Positions 8,343 through 17,102 of a stretch of 64,000 bases of DNA are shown in pieces. Source of the DNA: GCA-002713455 sp964428745 (GTDB lineage: Bacteria; Fidelibacterota; Marinisomatia; Marinisomatales; TCS55); assembly GCA_964428745.1 (NCBI GenBank), contig CAYRYZ010000003.1:1-64000 (forward strand), given 5' to 3'. The position numbers and the translations under genes are program-made. Numbering within the stretch: the first letter of the stretch is position 1; each line of letters opens with the position of its first letter. The notes under the pieces were generated by a model, which saw only the letters and a list, made by a program, of their open reading frames with translations, was not told the origin of the DNA and made no database searches.

Positions 8343-8579
8343 CTAGATAACCTTATGGACGATCAAACCAACCATGACAATTAGCGATACAAATATCAAT
8401 GAAACGCCCATGTTACCTTTTTTAATCTCTTCCCATTCATCAATATCTGTTGATAACCAATCAAAAACCTTAAGAGAGATACCAACGCCTAAGCCAAAAC
8501 CAACAGCGGCGGTAATAGCCCATAGTAATGAACGTCCATATTGTGCGAACATGCCTCCCCAACTTGTAGGATCTAACAT
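8343..8579 (-). CDS. DUF350-like small membrane protein
   Basis: The 78-residue protein has two membrane helices (about residues 14-38 and 57-77) joined by a charged loop ending EEIKKGNMGVSL, which resembles the E-x-x-x-GN motif of DUF350 (YjfL) proteins. Family members usually carry one to four such units; this is a single unit. The ATG has a perfect AAGGAGG site. It follows the secreted-protein gene by 13 bases, so the two are probably one transcript, ended by the hairpin at 8291-8321. The function of the family is unknown. Confidence 0.7.
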   Translation of the reverse strand: MLDPTSWGGMFAQYGRSLLWAITAAVGFGLGVGISLKVFDWLSTDIDEWEEIKKGNMGVSLIFVSLIVMVGLIVHKVI

Positions 8580-8592
8580 TCTTCCTCCTTGT

Positions 8593-9054
8593 TTACAATG
8601 TTTGAATTGAATTTTTTATCAATCGCATAAAACCAGCAGTATCAACTTTGCCGTCAGTCAGTTGACGTACTTGATCTGCAGTAGCTTTAGCGCTGATAAT
8701 AGTATTTTGTCTAGAAACTGGTATTATTACCGTTACTTCGGTATTACCTGGGATCACAGGAACATATCCTGATTTTTTCTTAGCAAATGCTTCTTGGTGA
8801 CTCATTGCTTGACCCACAGAGATAAAGCCTACTAGCATCACCATTTCAAAATTATTTCTAGCACTCTCCATTTCTAAAGAAAAGCTGTAGGAACCATCAG
8901 GTTTCTTTGTCAATGCCATTTTCTTTTCATCAACAGTTACACGATAATATTTACATGTATTTGAAACCTTCCGATAAAAGGCATAATTAGCAAAAAGAAA
9001 TTGACTTCCCACTACCATAATTGTTAGTAATACGAAAATTTTTCTTAAGTTCAT
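8593..9054 (-). CDS. Secreted protein of unknown function
   Basis: The ATG at 9054 opens a signal peptide (MNLRK, hydrophobic core, cleavage near FLFA about residue 22); an in-frame ATG 21 bases upstream would spoil the signal and lacks a ribosome site. The mature part, about 130 residues, is mixed alpha/beta with a KKPDGSYSFSLEME stretch and a hydrophobic helix MVMLVGFISVGQAM. No cysteine pair, metal motif or lipobox is seen. I do not recognise a family. The DUF350 gene lies 13 bases downstream. Confidence 0.6.
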   Translation of the reverse strand: MNLRKIFVLLTIMVVGSQFLFANYAFYRKVSNTCKYYRVTVDEKKMALTKKPDGSYSFSLEMESARNNFEMVMLVGFISVGQAMSHQEAFAKKKSGYVPVIPGNTEVTVIIPVSRQNTIISAKATADQVRQLTDGKVDTAGFMRLIKNSIQTL

Positions 9055-9112
9055 TATTTTACCATATCCTATCATTAAACAGGCAGAATTTTACAAGTGT
9101 CTTATACTGTAG

Positions 9113-10312
9113 TCAAGCTCCAAATACGATATTACCATTCTTTATAACTTTCTGGATGGGGTGATTTGAAATATAATATGGAATATCTATCAATGAATCT
9201 AAATCCCAAATAATTAAGTCTGCTTTTTTTCCTAATTCAACTGAGCCAATTTCATTATGTAGTCCTAAAGTCTGTGCAGCATTATAAGTTGCGGCTGCAA
9301 ATGCTTCTTCAACTGTTAATCCCATAAATAAGCATGCCAAGCTAATAATAAAGGGCATTGATTGAATATGTGAGCTTCCTGGGTTAAAATCAGTTGCTAA
9401 TGCTATTTTTATTCCAGCATCAATAAGTTTGCGTGCTGGAGCATATTTTGTTTTTCCAAGAAAAAAAGTCGTTCCAGGCAATAAAGTTGCTATCACATTA
9501 TTGTCAGCAAGAGCTAGAATTCCTTCTTCACTGATTGCCATAAGGTGATCAGCTGAAAAAACTCCTATCTCACCAGCTAATTCTGCAGCTCCTGAATCAA
9601 CAAATTCATCTGCATGCATCCTTGGTTTTAATCCATGCTCGATACCTGATTCTAAAACTTGTCTAGATTCATTTACGGAAAAATAATCTTTTTCACAAAA
9701 AACGTCATTAAACTGAGCAATTCCCTGCTCAGAAACTGCCGGGATCATCTCATCACAAATTAATTGGATATAACCTTTATGATCATCACTAAATTCATGT
9801 GGATATGCATGGGCGCCCATAAAAGTTGGGACTATGTCAATAGAATGACTACTATTCACTTTATCAATTACTGACAATGATTTTAATTCAGAATTCGTAT
9901 TTAGTCCGTAACCAGATTTAGCTTCAACAGTTGTTGTACCATTTTCAATAAAACGATCCATCCTTCTCTCTAATCTCTTAGCTAGTGCATCCTCACTTGC
10001 ATTTCTTACGCCACGAACACTAGATACTATTCCACCTCCATCGTTTGCTATTTCTTCATAGGTAGATCCTGATAAGCGCATGGCATATTCATTATCCCTT
10101 TTATCATAAAATACGGGATGAGTATGAGGGTCAACAAAACCACTAGTCACCATTTTACCATGACAATCTATAGTCAGATAATCTTTATTTTTTCCAATTG
10201 AAGAAATTAGACCATCTTTAATAAATACTTTGGTATCAGTATATGACTCTACACCAACATTATTTGCAGTATAGAGACAGCCAATATTATCTAATAAAGT
10301 AGAATTACTCAT
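9113..10312 (-). CDS. hutI: Imidazolonepropionase
   Basis: The 399-residue amidohydrolase hydrolyses 4-imidazolone-5-propanoate to N-formimidoyl-L-glutamate, step three of histidine degradation. Metal ligands are visible in DPHTHP (His63 and His65), in GAHAYPHEF, ADEF and DHLM, and in the TDFNPGSSH loop near residue 320. The usual substrate loop YAMRLSGSTYEEI follows the first motif. The start is ATG at 10312, with a TTG one codon earlier; either overlaps the end of hutU (ATGAGTAA, 8 bases from the ATG), so translation is coupled. hutH, which makes urocanate, is not in the window. Confidence 0.96.
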   Translation of the reverse strand: MSNSTLLDNIGCLYTANNVGVESYTDTKVFIKDGLISSIGKNKDYLTIDCHGKMVTSGFVDPHTHPVFYDKRDNEYAMRLSGSTYEEIANDGGGIVSSVRGVRNASEDALAKRLERRMDRFIENGTTTVEAKSGYGLNTNSELKSLSVIDKVNSSHSIDIVPTFMGAHAYPHEFSDDHKGYIQLICDEMIPAVSEQGIAQFNDVFCEKDYFSVNESRQVLESGIEHGLKPRMHADEFVDSGAAELAGEIGVFSADHLMAISEEGILALADNNVIATLLPGTTFFLGKTKYAPARKLIDAGIKIALATDFNPGSSHIQSMPFIISLACLFMGLTVEEAFAAATYNAAQTLGLHNEIGSVELGKKADLIIWDLDSLIDIPYYISNHPIQKVIKNGNIVFGA

Positions 10313-11960
10313 CAATTATTGGAATATCTACATTCCAATCCTTTGCATTTTGTATAGCATCATTATATCCAGCATCAGCATGTCTAAGAATCCCCATTCC
10401 AGGATCATTTGTAAGTACTGCTTCAACTCTTTTTGCCATTTCGGGAGTACCATCTACACAGATTACTTGTCCAGCATGAATAGCCAGCCCCATACCAACT
10501 CCTCCTCCATGATGTATAGATGTCCATGTAGAGCCACCCGCTGTAGATATAAGAGCATTAAGCAAAGGCCAGTCGGCCACCGCATCCGATCCGTCTTTCA
10601 TACTTTCAGTCTCACGATAAGGTGATGCGACAGAGCCACAATCTAAATGATCTCGACCAATAACTATTGGCGCAGACAATTCACCATCTGCAACCATCTG
10701 ATTTAAAGCTAAACCAAATTTTGCTCTTTGGGTATAACCCAACCAACATATACGTGCCGGCAAGCCCTGGAATTGGACCTGTTCTTGAGCCATTTTAATC
10801 CAACGATTCAATGTCTCATCATTAGGAAAAAGTTCCAAAACTTTACTATCTGTTTTATAGATATCTTCAGGATCACCTGAAAGTGCAACCCACCGGAAAG
10901 GACCTTTCCCTTGGCAAAAAAGATCTCTGATATATGCAGGTACAAATCCGGGAAAATCAAAAGCATTTTTGAGACCTGCTTTTTTTGCTTGACCACGAAG
11001 ATTATTTCCATAATCAAATGCAATACTTCCCATATTCATCAATCTTATTATGCCCTCACAATGTTGAACCATTGATCTATAACTTTCTTTGATATATAGT
11101 CCAGGATTATCTTTTCTCAAATACCGAGCCTCTGAATATGTCATATTATTTGGAACGTAACCATCTAATTCATCATGTGCAGAAGTTTGATCAGTTACCA
11201 TATCAGGGATTATTCCAAGTTCAGCAATTTTAGGTATAATATCGGCAGCATTTCCATTGAGACCAATTGATAATGGCTTCCTTTGTTTTTGAGCCTTTTC
11301 TGCTAGTTCTATCGCCTTTTCTAGCGAATCTGTAGATACATTCAAATATTTTGTATCCAAACGTCTTTGAATACGATCTTTATCTATCTCAACACAGATT
11401 GAAACTCCGTTATTCATTGAGACTGCTAGAGGTTGCGCTCCACCCATACCACCTAAACCAGCAGTTAATACTAATTTGCCTGATAAATCAGAATTAAAAT
11501 GTTGCTTAGCCGCCGCTGCGAAAGTTTCATAAGTACCTTGTAAAATCCCTTGTGTACCAATGTATATCCATGAACCGGCAGTCATTTGTCCATACATCAT
11601 CAACCCTTGTTTTTCTAGATTATTAAAGTGATCCCAATTTGCCCAATCTGGGACTAGATTAGAGTTAGCAATTAGTACACGTGGTGAAGAAACGTGAGTC
11701 TTTAGTACTCCTACAGGTTTACCTGACTGAATAATTAATGTTTCATCTTCATCCATACGCTTTAATGTTTTCAATATTGCATTAAAACAATCCCAATTCC
11801 GCGCCGCCTTACCTTTACCACCATATACAATCAACTTATCTGGATTTTCAGCAACTTCAGGATCTAAATTATTTTGAATCATTCTATAAGGCGCTTCAAT
11901 CTGCCAATTCTTACATGTTAGCTCGCTACCCCTTGGTGCATGGATAATATTATTTTTCAT
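10305..11960 (-). CDS. hutU: Urocanate hydratase
   Basis: The 551-residue protein converts urocanate to imidazolonepropionate using tightly bound NAD. It is full length for the family. Motifs seen include YGGKGKAARNWDCF (46-59), the Rossmann-like TAGLGGMGGAQPLA, GRDHLDCGSVASPYRETE with the conserved Cys, and the C-terminal HHGGGVGMG. It forms a two-gene unit with hutI, so formimidoylglutamate is the local product. It lies 53 bases downstream of the GH10-like gene, with no clear terminator or promoter between; the SD upstream of the ATG is weak. Confidence 0.97.
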   Translation of the reverse strand: MKNNIIHAPRGSELTCKNWQIEAPYRMIQNNLDPEVAENPDKLIVYGGKGKAARNWDCFNAILKTLKRMDEDETLIIQSGKPVGVLKTHVSSPRVLIANSNLVPDWANWDHFNNLEKQGLMMYGQMTAGSWIYIGTQGILQGTYETFAAAAKQHFNSDLSGKLVLTAGLGGMGGAQPLAVSMNNGVSICVEIDKDRIQRRLDTKYLNVSTDSLEKAIELAEKAQKQRKPLSIGLNGNAADIIPKIAELGIIPDMVTDQTSAHDELDGYVPNNMTYSEARYLRKDNPGLYIKESYRSMVQHCEGIIRLMNMGSIAFDYGNNLRGQAKKAGLKNAFDFPGFVPAYIRDLFCQGKGPFRWVALSGDPEDIYKTDSKVLELFPNDETLNRWIKMAQEQVQFQGLPARICWLGYTQRAKFGLALNQMVADGELSAPIVIGRDHLDCGSVASPYRETESMKDGSDAVADWPLLNALISTAGGSTWTSIHHGGGVGMGLAIHAGQVICVDGTPEMAKRVEAVLTNDPGMGILRHADAGYNDAIQNAKDWNVDIPIIDE

Positions 11961-12013
11961 CTAACTAAAACATTTATTTTAAATGGTGGATTGAAATTTA
12001 ATCCGCAATTATG

Positions 12014-13177
12014 CTATCCTTGTGGAAAAAGTATCTTTTTAATTGATCGAAAGTATCTTGGGTTTTGATCCATAACATTATATGAAAAGAATGATACACT
12101 CTTAAATCTAGTAACCTTTGAATATTTTATTTTATTTATCACTTTAGAAGGTGACTGATTATAAGTAGCAATACCCATCACAATGCTTTTCCAGTACTTT
12201 GATGGTAGATTATCATAAATAATATCAATATTCCTTGCAAATTCTTTAAGATTCGGCGCATAATTCATGACTATTGCCTTATCTAAATATCCAGCTGCAA
12301 TCCATACATCCCATTCTTGGAAAAATCTATCTCGAGCTTCATATAGATTAGGCTTAACAGCTGCTGATAATTCAATATTAGGGCTAAGATAATCAACCAA
12401 CTTTCTTGTTTCTCTAACTAGATCAGTTATGGATTTTCTTTTATAATCATTCCATTCTGAAATTTCAGATTTACTTGGTACGCTTGAAGATAATGCGTTA
12501 AAACCATGATACTTTCTATAATACGCAATTGCTGTAGGATTTTTACCATAACCTGAGTCATGATATCTAATATAGTCAAAATGAATACCATCTAATTCAT
12601 AGTTTTCTATTAATTCTCTAATAATTGTCAATAAATATGAATTTACTTTTGGATGATTTGGAGATAAATAAAGACCTTCATAGCCTTTATTTGACATCAT
12701 ATTTTTCTGAATTTCAATATCAACATTCAAAACCTCTCTATTGTTTTGATCTATCCAATCGGAATTTGTATGCAGAATATGATTCAATTGAATTGGCTTT
12801 TTATTCGATGACCATAATAAATATGTATTGATCCAAGCATGGACATTAATACCTTTTTCTTTAGCTTTTGGAATCAAGTAAGATAAGGGATCAAAATTAA
12901 CATCTTTAACTAAATGAGATTTAGGAACGATATTTGATTTATAATACGCATCACCGCGGCCTCGAACCTGTACTAAAATATTATTAAATCTATTTAGTGT
13001 GGCAAATTGAAGCATGCGATCAATATTTTTCTTAGAAGTAAGAGTGTTCCTAACAACCCAAAGATATCTTCCTTCAAATTCTACATTCTGAATTTCTGAT
13101 GCCAAATTTAAAGAAAAAAGAAGGGCAACGGAAAACGCTGCCCTTAAACAAAAGTATCTATATCTATTTGAATTCAA
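12014..13177 (-). CDS. GHL10-type (DUF187) family 10-like glycoside hydrolase, secreted
   Basis: The 387-residue protein has an N-terminal signal peptide (RYRYF, hydrophobic core, LNLAS about residue 27) and a TIM-barrel with GRYLWVVRNTLTS, the QVRGRGDAYY strand, VHAWINTYL and LDGIHFDYIRY, all typical of the GHL10/DUF187 family of presumed polysaccharide or peptidoglycan hydrolases. The acidic HFDYIR site probably carries a catalytic residue. The start is TTG, 2 bases after the stop of rplQ, with a poor SD, so translation is probably coupled to the ribosomal operon. The substrate is unknown. Confidence 0.82.
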   Translation of the reverse strand: MNSNRYRYFCLRAAFSVALLFSLNLASEIQNVEFEGRYLWVVRNTLTSKKNIDRMLQFATLNRFNNILVQVRGRGDAYYKSNIVPKSHLVKDVNFDPLSYLIPKAKEKGINVHAWINTYLLWSSNKKPIQLNHILHTNSDWIDQNNREVLNVDIEIQKNMMSNKGYEGLYLSPNHPKVNSYLLTIIRELIENYELDGIHFDYIRYHDSGYGKNPTAIAYYRKYHGFNALSSSVPSKSEISEWNDYKRKSITDLVRETRKLVDYLSPNIELSAAVKPNLYEARDRFFQEWDVWIAAGYLDKAIVMNYAPNLKEFARNIDIIYDNLPSKYWKSIVMGIATYNQSPSKVINKIKYSKVTRFKSVSFFSYNVMDQNPRYFRSIKKILFPQG

Positions 13178-13179
13178 AT

Positions 13180-13575
13180 TTATTCTGATTCTGTTACTTC
13201 TTTCGTTTCATCAACTGTTTCAAAATCAACAAACTCGATTAATGAAACTGATGCACGATCATTATCTCTAAATCCTAATTTAATAATTCTAGTATAGCCA
13301 CCAGTGCGTTTTGAGAAGGTAGGTGCAATATCATTAACTAATTTATTTACTATTTCTTTACGAGGGATCTTTTTTGCTATTTGACGAATGGAATTCAGGT
13401 CTCCCTTCTTTGCCTTTGTAATTAAAGGTTCAATAAATGTGCGTAGTTCTTTTGCTCGTGCATCAGTAGTTTTAATACGTTTATGCTCAATTAAATTAGC
13501 GGATAAATTTCGGAGCATAGCCTTTCGATGAGAAGGATCAACTCCAAGTTTTCTTCCTTTTTTCTGATGTCTCAT
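13180..13575 (-). CDS. rplQ: 50S ribosomal protein L17
   Basis: The 131-residue protein has the canonical N-terminus MRHQKKGRKLGVDPSHRKAM and the RIKTTDARAKELR helix of L17, which sits near the peptide exit tunnel. An acidic C-terminal tail (about residues 118-131) extends the core slightly. It is the last gene of the alpha cluster, 7 bases after rpoA, as in many bacteria. The secreted glycoside hydrolase gene begins 2 bases downstream. Confidence 0.98.
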   Translation of the reverse strand: MRHQKKGRKLGVDPSHRKAMLRNLSANLIEHKRIKTTDARAKELRTFIEPLITKAKKGDLNSIRQIAKKIPRKEIVNKLVNDIAPTFSKRTGGYTRIIKLGFRDNDRASVSLIEFVDFETVDETKEVTESE

Positions 13576-13582
13576 TAAATAT

Positions 13583-14557
13583 TTATACTTCCAATTTTAA
13601 GTATTTATCTACATCCATGCCGAAATTGATACTCATCTCATCAAGTTTTTCCACTAATTCCGTTAGAGATTTTCTTCCAAAATTCTTGTATTTAAGCATT
13701 TCGCTTTCTTCTTTACTAACTAATTCATAAATATATTTTATACCGGCAGCTTGAAGACAATTATGACTTCTTACAGAAAGTTCCATTTCGTCGATAGTTA
13801 GATTAAGTAAATTCCGGACTTTGATAATCTCTTCGCTAATCTTTTCAGTTACTTCAAGAACTTCTGGCTTAGCAATAGCTTCAACAAGCCTAAGGTGATC
13901 CATCATAACAGTTGCCGAATAACTTATTGCATCTTCTGGCGTTACAGAACCATCAGTCTCCAGCTCTATGCTAAGTATTTCAATTGGGTCCTTTGCTCCA
14001 GGAACTGGTTGCACATTATAGGTTGCTCTTTTCACAGGATTAAAGATACTATCAATTGCCAAAGTGCCAATCGGAGCATTTGGCAATTCATTCTCTTCAG
14101 CTGGAACATAGCCTTTACCTACCCCAATTCTAAGCTCCATTTGAATAGCTCCCTTTGAATTAAGTTCAGTAATGTAGTGATCCTTATTAAGTACTTCAAA
14201 TTGATCAGTTGCATGTTGAATATCTGCTGCAGTGAAAATTTTCTTTCCTTTCAAAGAAATATTTACATTATCAACATCAGAATCAGATAATCTAAATCTT
14301 ACTCCTTTTAAATTTTGAATGATATCAGACATATCATCCTTCACTCCAGAAATAGTTGAAAATTCATGGAGTACATTTTCTACTTTGACATTAGTGATTG
14401 CAGCTCCTGGCAAACTAGTTAATAGGACTCTACGCATTGCGTTTCCTAATGTAACTCCATAACCTCTTTCAAGAGGCTGAATAACAAATTTTCCGTATGT
14501 TTTAGTTAACGATTTTTTGTCCGTTTTAACTTTAAGTTTGTAATCTTTTTTACTCAT
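13583..14557 (-). CDS. rpoA: DNA-directed RNA polymerase subunit alpha
   Basis: The 324-residue subunit has the assembly domain (about residues 1-230, with PLERGYGVTLGNAMRRVLL for dimerisation), a short linker and the C-terminal domain (about 245-320) with helix-hairpin-helix residues NLTIDEMELSVRSHNCL and NFGRKSLTEL that bind UP elements and activators. It nucleates the polymerase core with RpoB and RpoC, encoded 20 kb upstream in the same direction. It lies between rpsD and rplQ, the standard alpha-operon order. Full length, ATG start. Confidence 0.98.
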   Translation of the reverse strand: MSKKDYKLKVKTDKKSLTKTYGKFVIQPLERGYGVTLGNAMRRVLLTSLPGAAITNVKVENVLHEFSTISGVKDDMSDIIQNLKGVRFRLSDSDVDNVNISLKGKKIFTAADIQHATDQFEVLNKDHYITELNSKGAIQMELRIGVGKGYVPAEENELPNAPIGTLAIDSIFNPVKRATYNVQPVPGAKDPIEILSIELETDGSVTPEDAISYSATVMMDHLRLVEAIAKPEVLEVTEKISEEIIKVRNLLNLTIDEMELSVRSHNCLQAAGIKYIYELVSKEESEMLKYKNFGRKSLTELVEKLDEMSINFGMDVDKYLKLEV

Positions 14558-14577
14558 AGTGTTTTAATACCTTATAT

Positions 14578-15195
14578 TTACTTTGAATATAGTTCTACTA
14601 CTAATTGTTCATTCACAATAAGGCCCATTTCTTCACGATCTGGGACCTCTAGAAATTTTCCGGTCATCTTTGCTTTGTCTAATTCTAACCAAGACAGCTC
14701 AATATCACCTTTTATTCTTTTCATCGATTCCATAATAATATCTAGTTTTTTTGACTTATCCCTTACTTGCACAACATCTCCAGGGTTTAAAAATGCAGAT
14801 GGATAGTTACATTTTCTATTATTAACTAAAAAATGTGCATGATTAACCATTTGACGAGCTTGGGCTCTTGTTGAAGCGAAGCCTAAACGATAAACTACAT
14901 TATCAAGTCTCCGCTCTAATAATGTTAGAAGATTTGTTCCGGTCTCACCTTTCATTTTGTCCGCCTTTTTAAAATAACTACGGAATTGACGTTCCAATAC
15001 ACCATACATCGCTTTTATTTTTTGTTTTTCCTTTAGTTGAATACCATAATTAGATAATCTACGACGTCTTGTCGGCCCATGTTGTCCCGGGGTATATGGT
15101 TTTTTATTTAATAAATTATCATATTTAGGGTTTCCAAAAATATTTTCTCCAAATTTTCGAACTAATTTTCCTTTAGGTATATTTGTTTTAGCCAT
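14578..15195 (-). CDS. rpsD: 30S ribosomal protein S4
   Basis: The start is the ATG at 15195 (MAKTNIPKGK), which follows rpsK by 13 bases; a longer in-frame start would run into rpsK. The 205-residue protein binds 16S rRNA early in assembly and in other bacteria also represses the alpha operon. The S4 domain is at about residues 95-155 (LERRLDNVVYRLGFA). It is the zinc-free form: the N-terminal four-cysteine cluster is replaced by residues without Cys. Confidence 0.97.
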   Translation of the reverse strand: MAKTNIPKGKLVRKFGENIFGNPKYDNLLNKKPYTPGQHGPTRRRRLSNYGIQLKEKQKIKAMYGVLERQFRSYFKKADKMKGETGTNLLTLLERRLDNVVYRLGFASTRAQARQMVNHAHFLVNNRKCNYPSAFLNPGDVVQVRDKSKKLDIIMESMKRIKGDIELSWLELDKAKMTGKFLEVPDREEMGLIVNEQLVVELYSK

Positions 15196-15208
15196 AATAA
15201 TCTCTAAA

Positions 15209-15607
15209 TTAAACTCGTCTTCTTTTAGGAGGACGACATCCATTATGTGGTAAAGGTGTGACGTCACGAATTGATGTGACTTCTAATCCAGCTACTGCCA
15301 ATGCTCGAATAGCTGATTCTCTACCAGCTCCAGGACCTTTAACTTTAATATCTATTGTACGCAATCCCATTTGAATAGCCTCTTTACCAAGTTTTTCTGC
15401 CGCAACAGTAGCAGCATAAGCTGTATTTTTCCGTGAGCCTTTAAATCCACTGCTTCCTGCTGAAGACCAAGCAATCACGTTTCCAATTTTATCAGTTAGA
15501 GTAACATGAGTATTGTTAAAAGTAGCTTTAATATGTGCTACGCCAACTGGATCAATAGATCCTTTTTTCTTTTTTTTCTTTTTATTCTCTTTAATTGATT
15601 GTGCCAA
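15209..15607 (-). CDS. rpsK: 30S ribosomal protein S11
   Basis: The 132-residue protein has the S11 core (VAHIKATFNNTHVTLTD, GPGAGRESAIRAL) and the conserved C-terminus PHNGCRPPKRRRV, part of the mRNA-exit platform. The start is TTG at 15607, immediately after the rpsM stop. Residues about 8-15 are a lysine run encoded by long A tracts, which are prone to sequencing slips and to transcriptional slippage. Downstream is rpsD. Confidence 0.97.
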   Translation of the reverse strand: MAQSIKENKKKKKKKGSIDPVGVAHIKATFNNTHVTLTDKIGNVIAWSSAGSSGFKGSRKNTAYAATVAAEKLGKEAIQMGLRTIDIKVKGPGAGRESAIRALAVAGLEVTSIRDVTPLPHNGCRPPKRRRV

Positions 15608-15991
15608 TTATACTACTACACCTTTCTTACCCAATCCAATAGTTCTACGTTTTCCTTTACGAGTTCTTGAATTAGTTTTAGTTCTTTGTCCATTGACTGG
15701 TAAGCCACGACGATGCCTCAATCCTTGATAGCTTCCAATATCTTTTTTCCTTTTTATATTCATCGACACTTCTGTTCGTCGCTCACCTTCAACTCTTATA
15801 TCTAAAGATGATATTGCGTCACGAATCAGAGCTATTTGATCATCTGACAAATCTTTTACGCGCGCATCTAAATCAATTTTTGCTTTATTACAAATTTTGA
15901 TTGCTGTTGCTAATCCAATACCATGAATATAACATAATGAATATGGGATTTTCTTTTCGCGAGGAATATCTATACCAGCTATACGTGCCAC
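15608..15991 (-). CDS. rpsM: 30S ribosomal protein S13
   Basis: The 127-residue protein has ARIAGIDIPREKKI at the N-terminus, a helix-two-turn-helix (YIHGIGLATA) and the basic tail RHRRGLPVNGQRTKTNSRT that reaches the P-site tRNA and contacts L5 at the subunit bridge. The start is GTG at 15991 with AGGAG upstream. It abuts rpsK and lies 9 bases downstream of rpmJ, the normal alpha-operon order. Confidence 0.97.
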   Translation of the reverse strand: MARIAGIDIPREKKIPYSLCYIHGIGLATAIKICNKAKIDLDARVKDLSDDQIALIRDAISSLDIRVEGERRTEVSMNIKRKKDIGSYQGLRHRRGLPVNGQRTKTNSRTRKGKRRTIGLGKKGVVV

Positions 15992-16000
15992 AAAAAACTC

Positions 16001-16114
16001 CTATCCTTGTCTCTGTTTATGCTTTGGGTTAGAGCATATTACCTTAACGACGCCATTTCGACGAATGACTTTACACTTTGCACAAATCTTTTTTACTGAT
16101 GATCTTACTTTCAT
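16001..16114 (-). CDS. rpmJ: 50S ribosomal protein L36
   Basis: This 37-codon gene lies between infA and rpsM. It encodes MKVRSSVKKICAKCKVIRRN followed by a C-terminal half ending NPKHKQRQG, with the CxxC...C...H zinc-binding set (Cys11, Cys14, Cys27, His32). It is the zinc-containing form of L36, a late-assembly protein near the peptidyl-transferase centre. It starts 6 bases after infA and stops at TAG. Confidence 0.97.
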   Translation of the reverse strand: MKVRSSVKKICAKCKVIRRNGVVKVICSNPKHKQRQG

Positions 16115-16120
16115 AAAATT

Positions 16121-16348
16121 TTACTTATTTCTATAGGTTATTCTACCACGTGTTAAATCATATGGTGAGATCTCAAGTTTTACTACATCACCGGGCAATA
16201 TTTTTATAAAATGCATTCTCATTTTTCCACTGACATGTGCTAACACCTCATGTGTATTTTCACCCATTTCTACCTCAACCCTAAACATAGCATTTGGCAA
16301 TGTTTCCTTTATAATACCTTCAACTTGTATTGCTTGCTCTTTAGTCAT
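16121..16348 (-). CDS. infA: Translation initiation factor IF-1
   Basis: The 75-residue OB-fold protein has the family pattern EGIIKETLPNAMFRV, HVSGKMRMHFIKILPGD and YDLTRGRITYR. IF-1 occupies the ribosomal A site during initiation. Its ATG overlaps the end of map by 8 bases, so translation is coupled. Position between map and rpmJ is the usual one for this cluster. Confidence 0.97.
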   Translation of the reverse strand: MTKEQAIQVEGIIKETLPNAMFRVEVEMGENTHEVLAHVSGKMRMHFIKILPGDVVKLEISPYDLTRGRITYRNK

Positions 16349-17102
16349 TGTTATTATTTCTTTGACTAAGGATTATTGGGCCATTTGATGTTATAGCTAT
16401 AGTATGCTCAAAATGTGCTGAAACTTCTCCATCTATTGTTCGAATCGTCCATCCATCTGAATCAGTCTTTATTTCTTTCCTACCCAAATTAATCATGGGC
16501 TCTATTGCTATGCACATACCTTCACGAAGTTTATATCCTTGTTTGGGTTCACCGTAATTAGGAATCTGTGGTTCTTCGTGTAATTCTGTTCCGATACCAT
16601 GCCCAACAAGTTCACGAACTACCGAATAACCAAATTTCTCAACGTATGATTGAATAGCGTAACCAATGTCAGATACATAATTATCGGGTGTTGCCTCTGC
16701 AATCCCGAGCATTAATGATTTATGAGTAACATCCATTAATTTCTGTTTATCATTAGAAACAATACCAACTGAAAACGTCCGAGCATGATCTCCAAAATAA
16801 CCATCCTTCTCGGCTCCACAATCTATGCCTACAATCTGCCCATCCTTTAAAACTCTATCATTTGGAATTCCATGAACTACTTCATCATCTACAGATACAC
16901 ATAAGGTTGAAGGAAAACCCATATAACCCTTAAAAGCTGGACGAGCACCACAATTAATAATGAATTCTTCGGCTCTTTGATCTAGTTCAGTAATTTTAAC
17001 TCCAGGTTTAACATAATTCGTCAACATATCTAATGTATCTGAAACAATTTGACAACTAGCTGTAATAAATTCAATCTCTCGTTTAGTGCGAATACGAATC
17101 AT
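16341..17102 (-). CDS. map: Methionine aminopeptidase, type I
   Basis: The 253-residue enzyme removes the initiator methionine from nascent proteins. The five metal ligands are visible: two Asp in GIDCGAEKDGYFGDHAR, His in VGHGIGTELHEEP, Glu in AIEPMIN and Glu in HFEHTIAIT. It lacks the SH3-like extension of some family members. It follows secY directly (adjacent codons) and overlaps infA by 8 bases. There is no adk gene between secY and map. Confidence 0.97.
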   Translation of the reverse strand: MIRIRTKREIEFITASCQIVSDTLDMLTNYVKPGVKITELDQRAEEFIINCGARPAFKGYMGFPSTLCVSVDDEVVHGIPNDRVLKDGQIVGIDCGAEKDGYFGDHARTFSVGIVSNDKQKLMDVTHKSLMLGIAEATPDNYVSDIGYAIQSYVEKFGYSVVRELVGHGIGTELHEEPQIPNYGEPKQGYKLREGMCIAIEPMINLGRKEIKTDSDGWTIRTIDGEVSAHFEHTIAITSNGPIILSQRNNNND

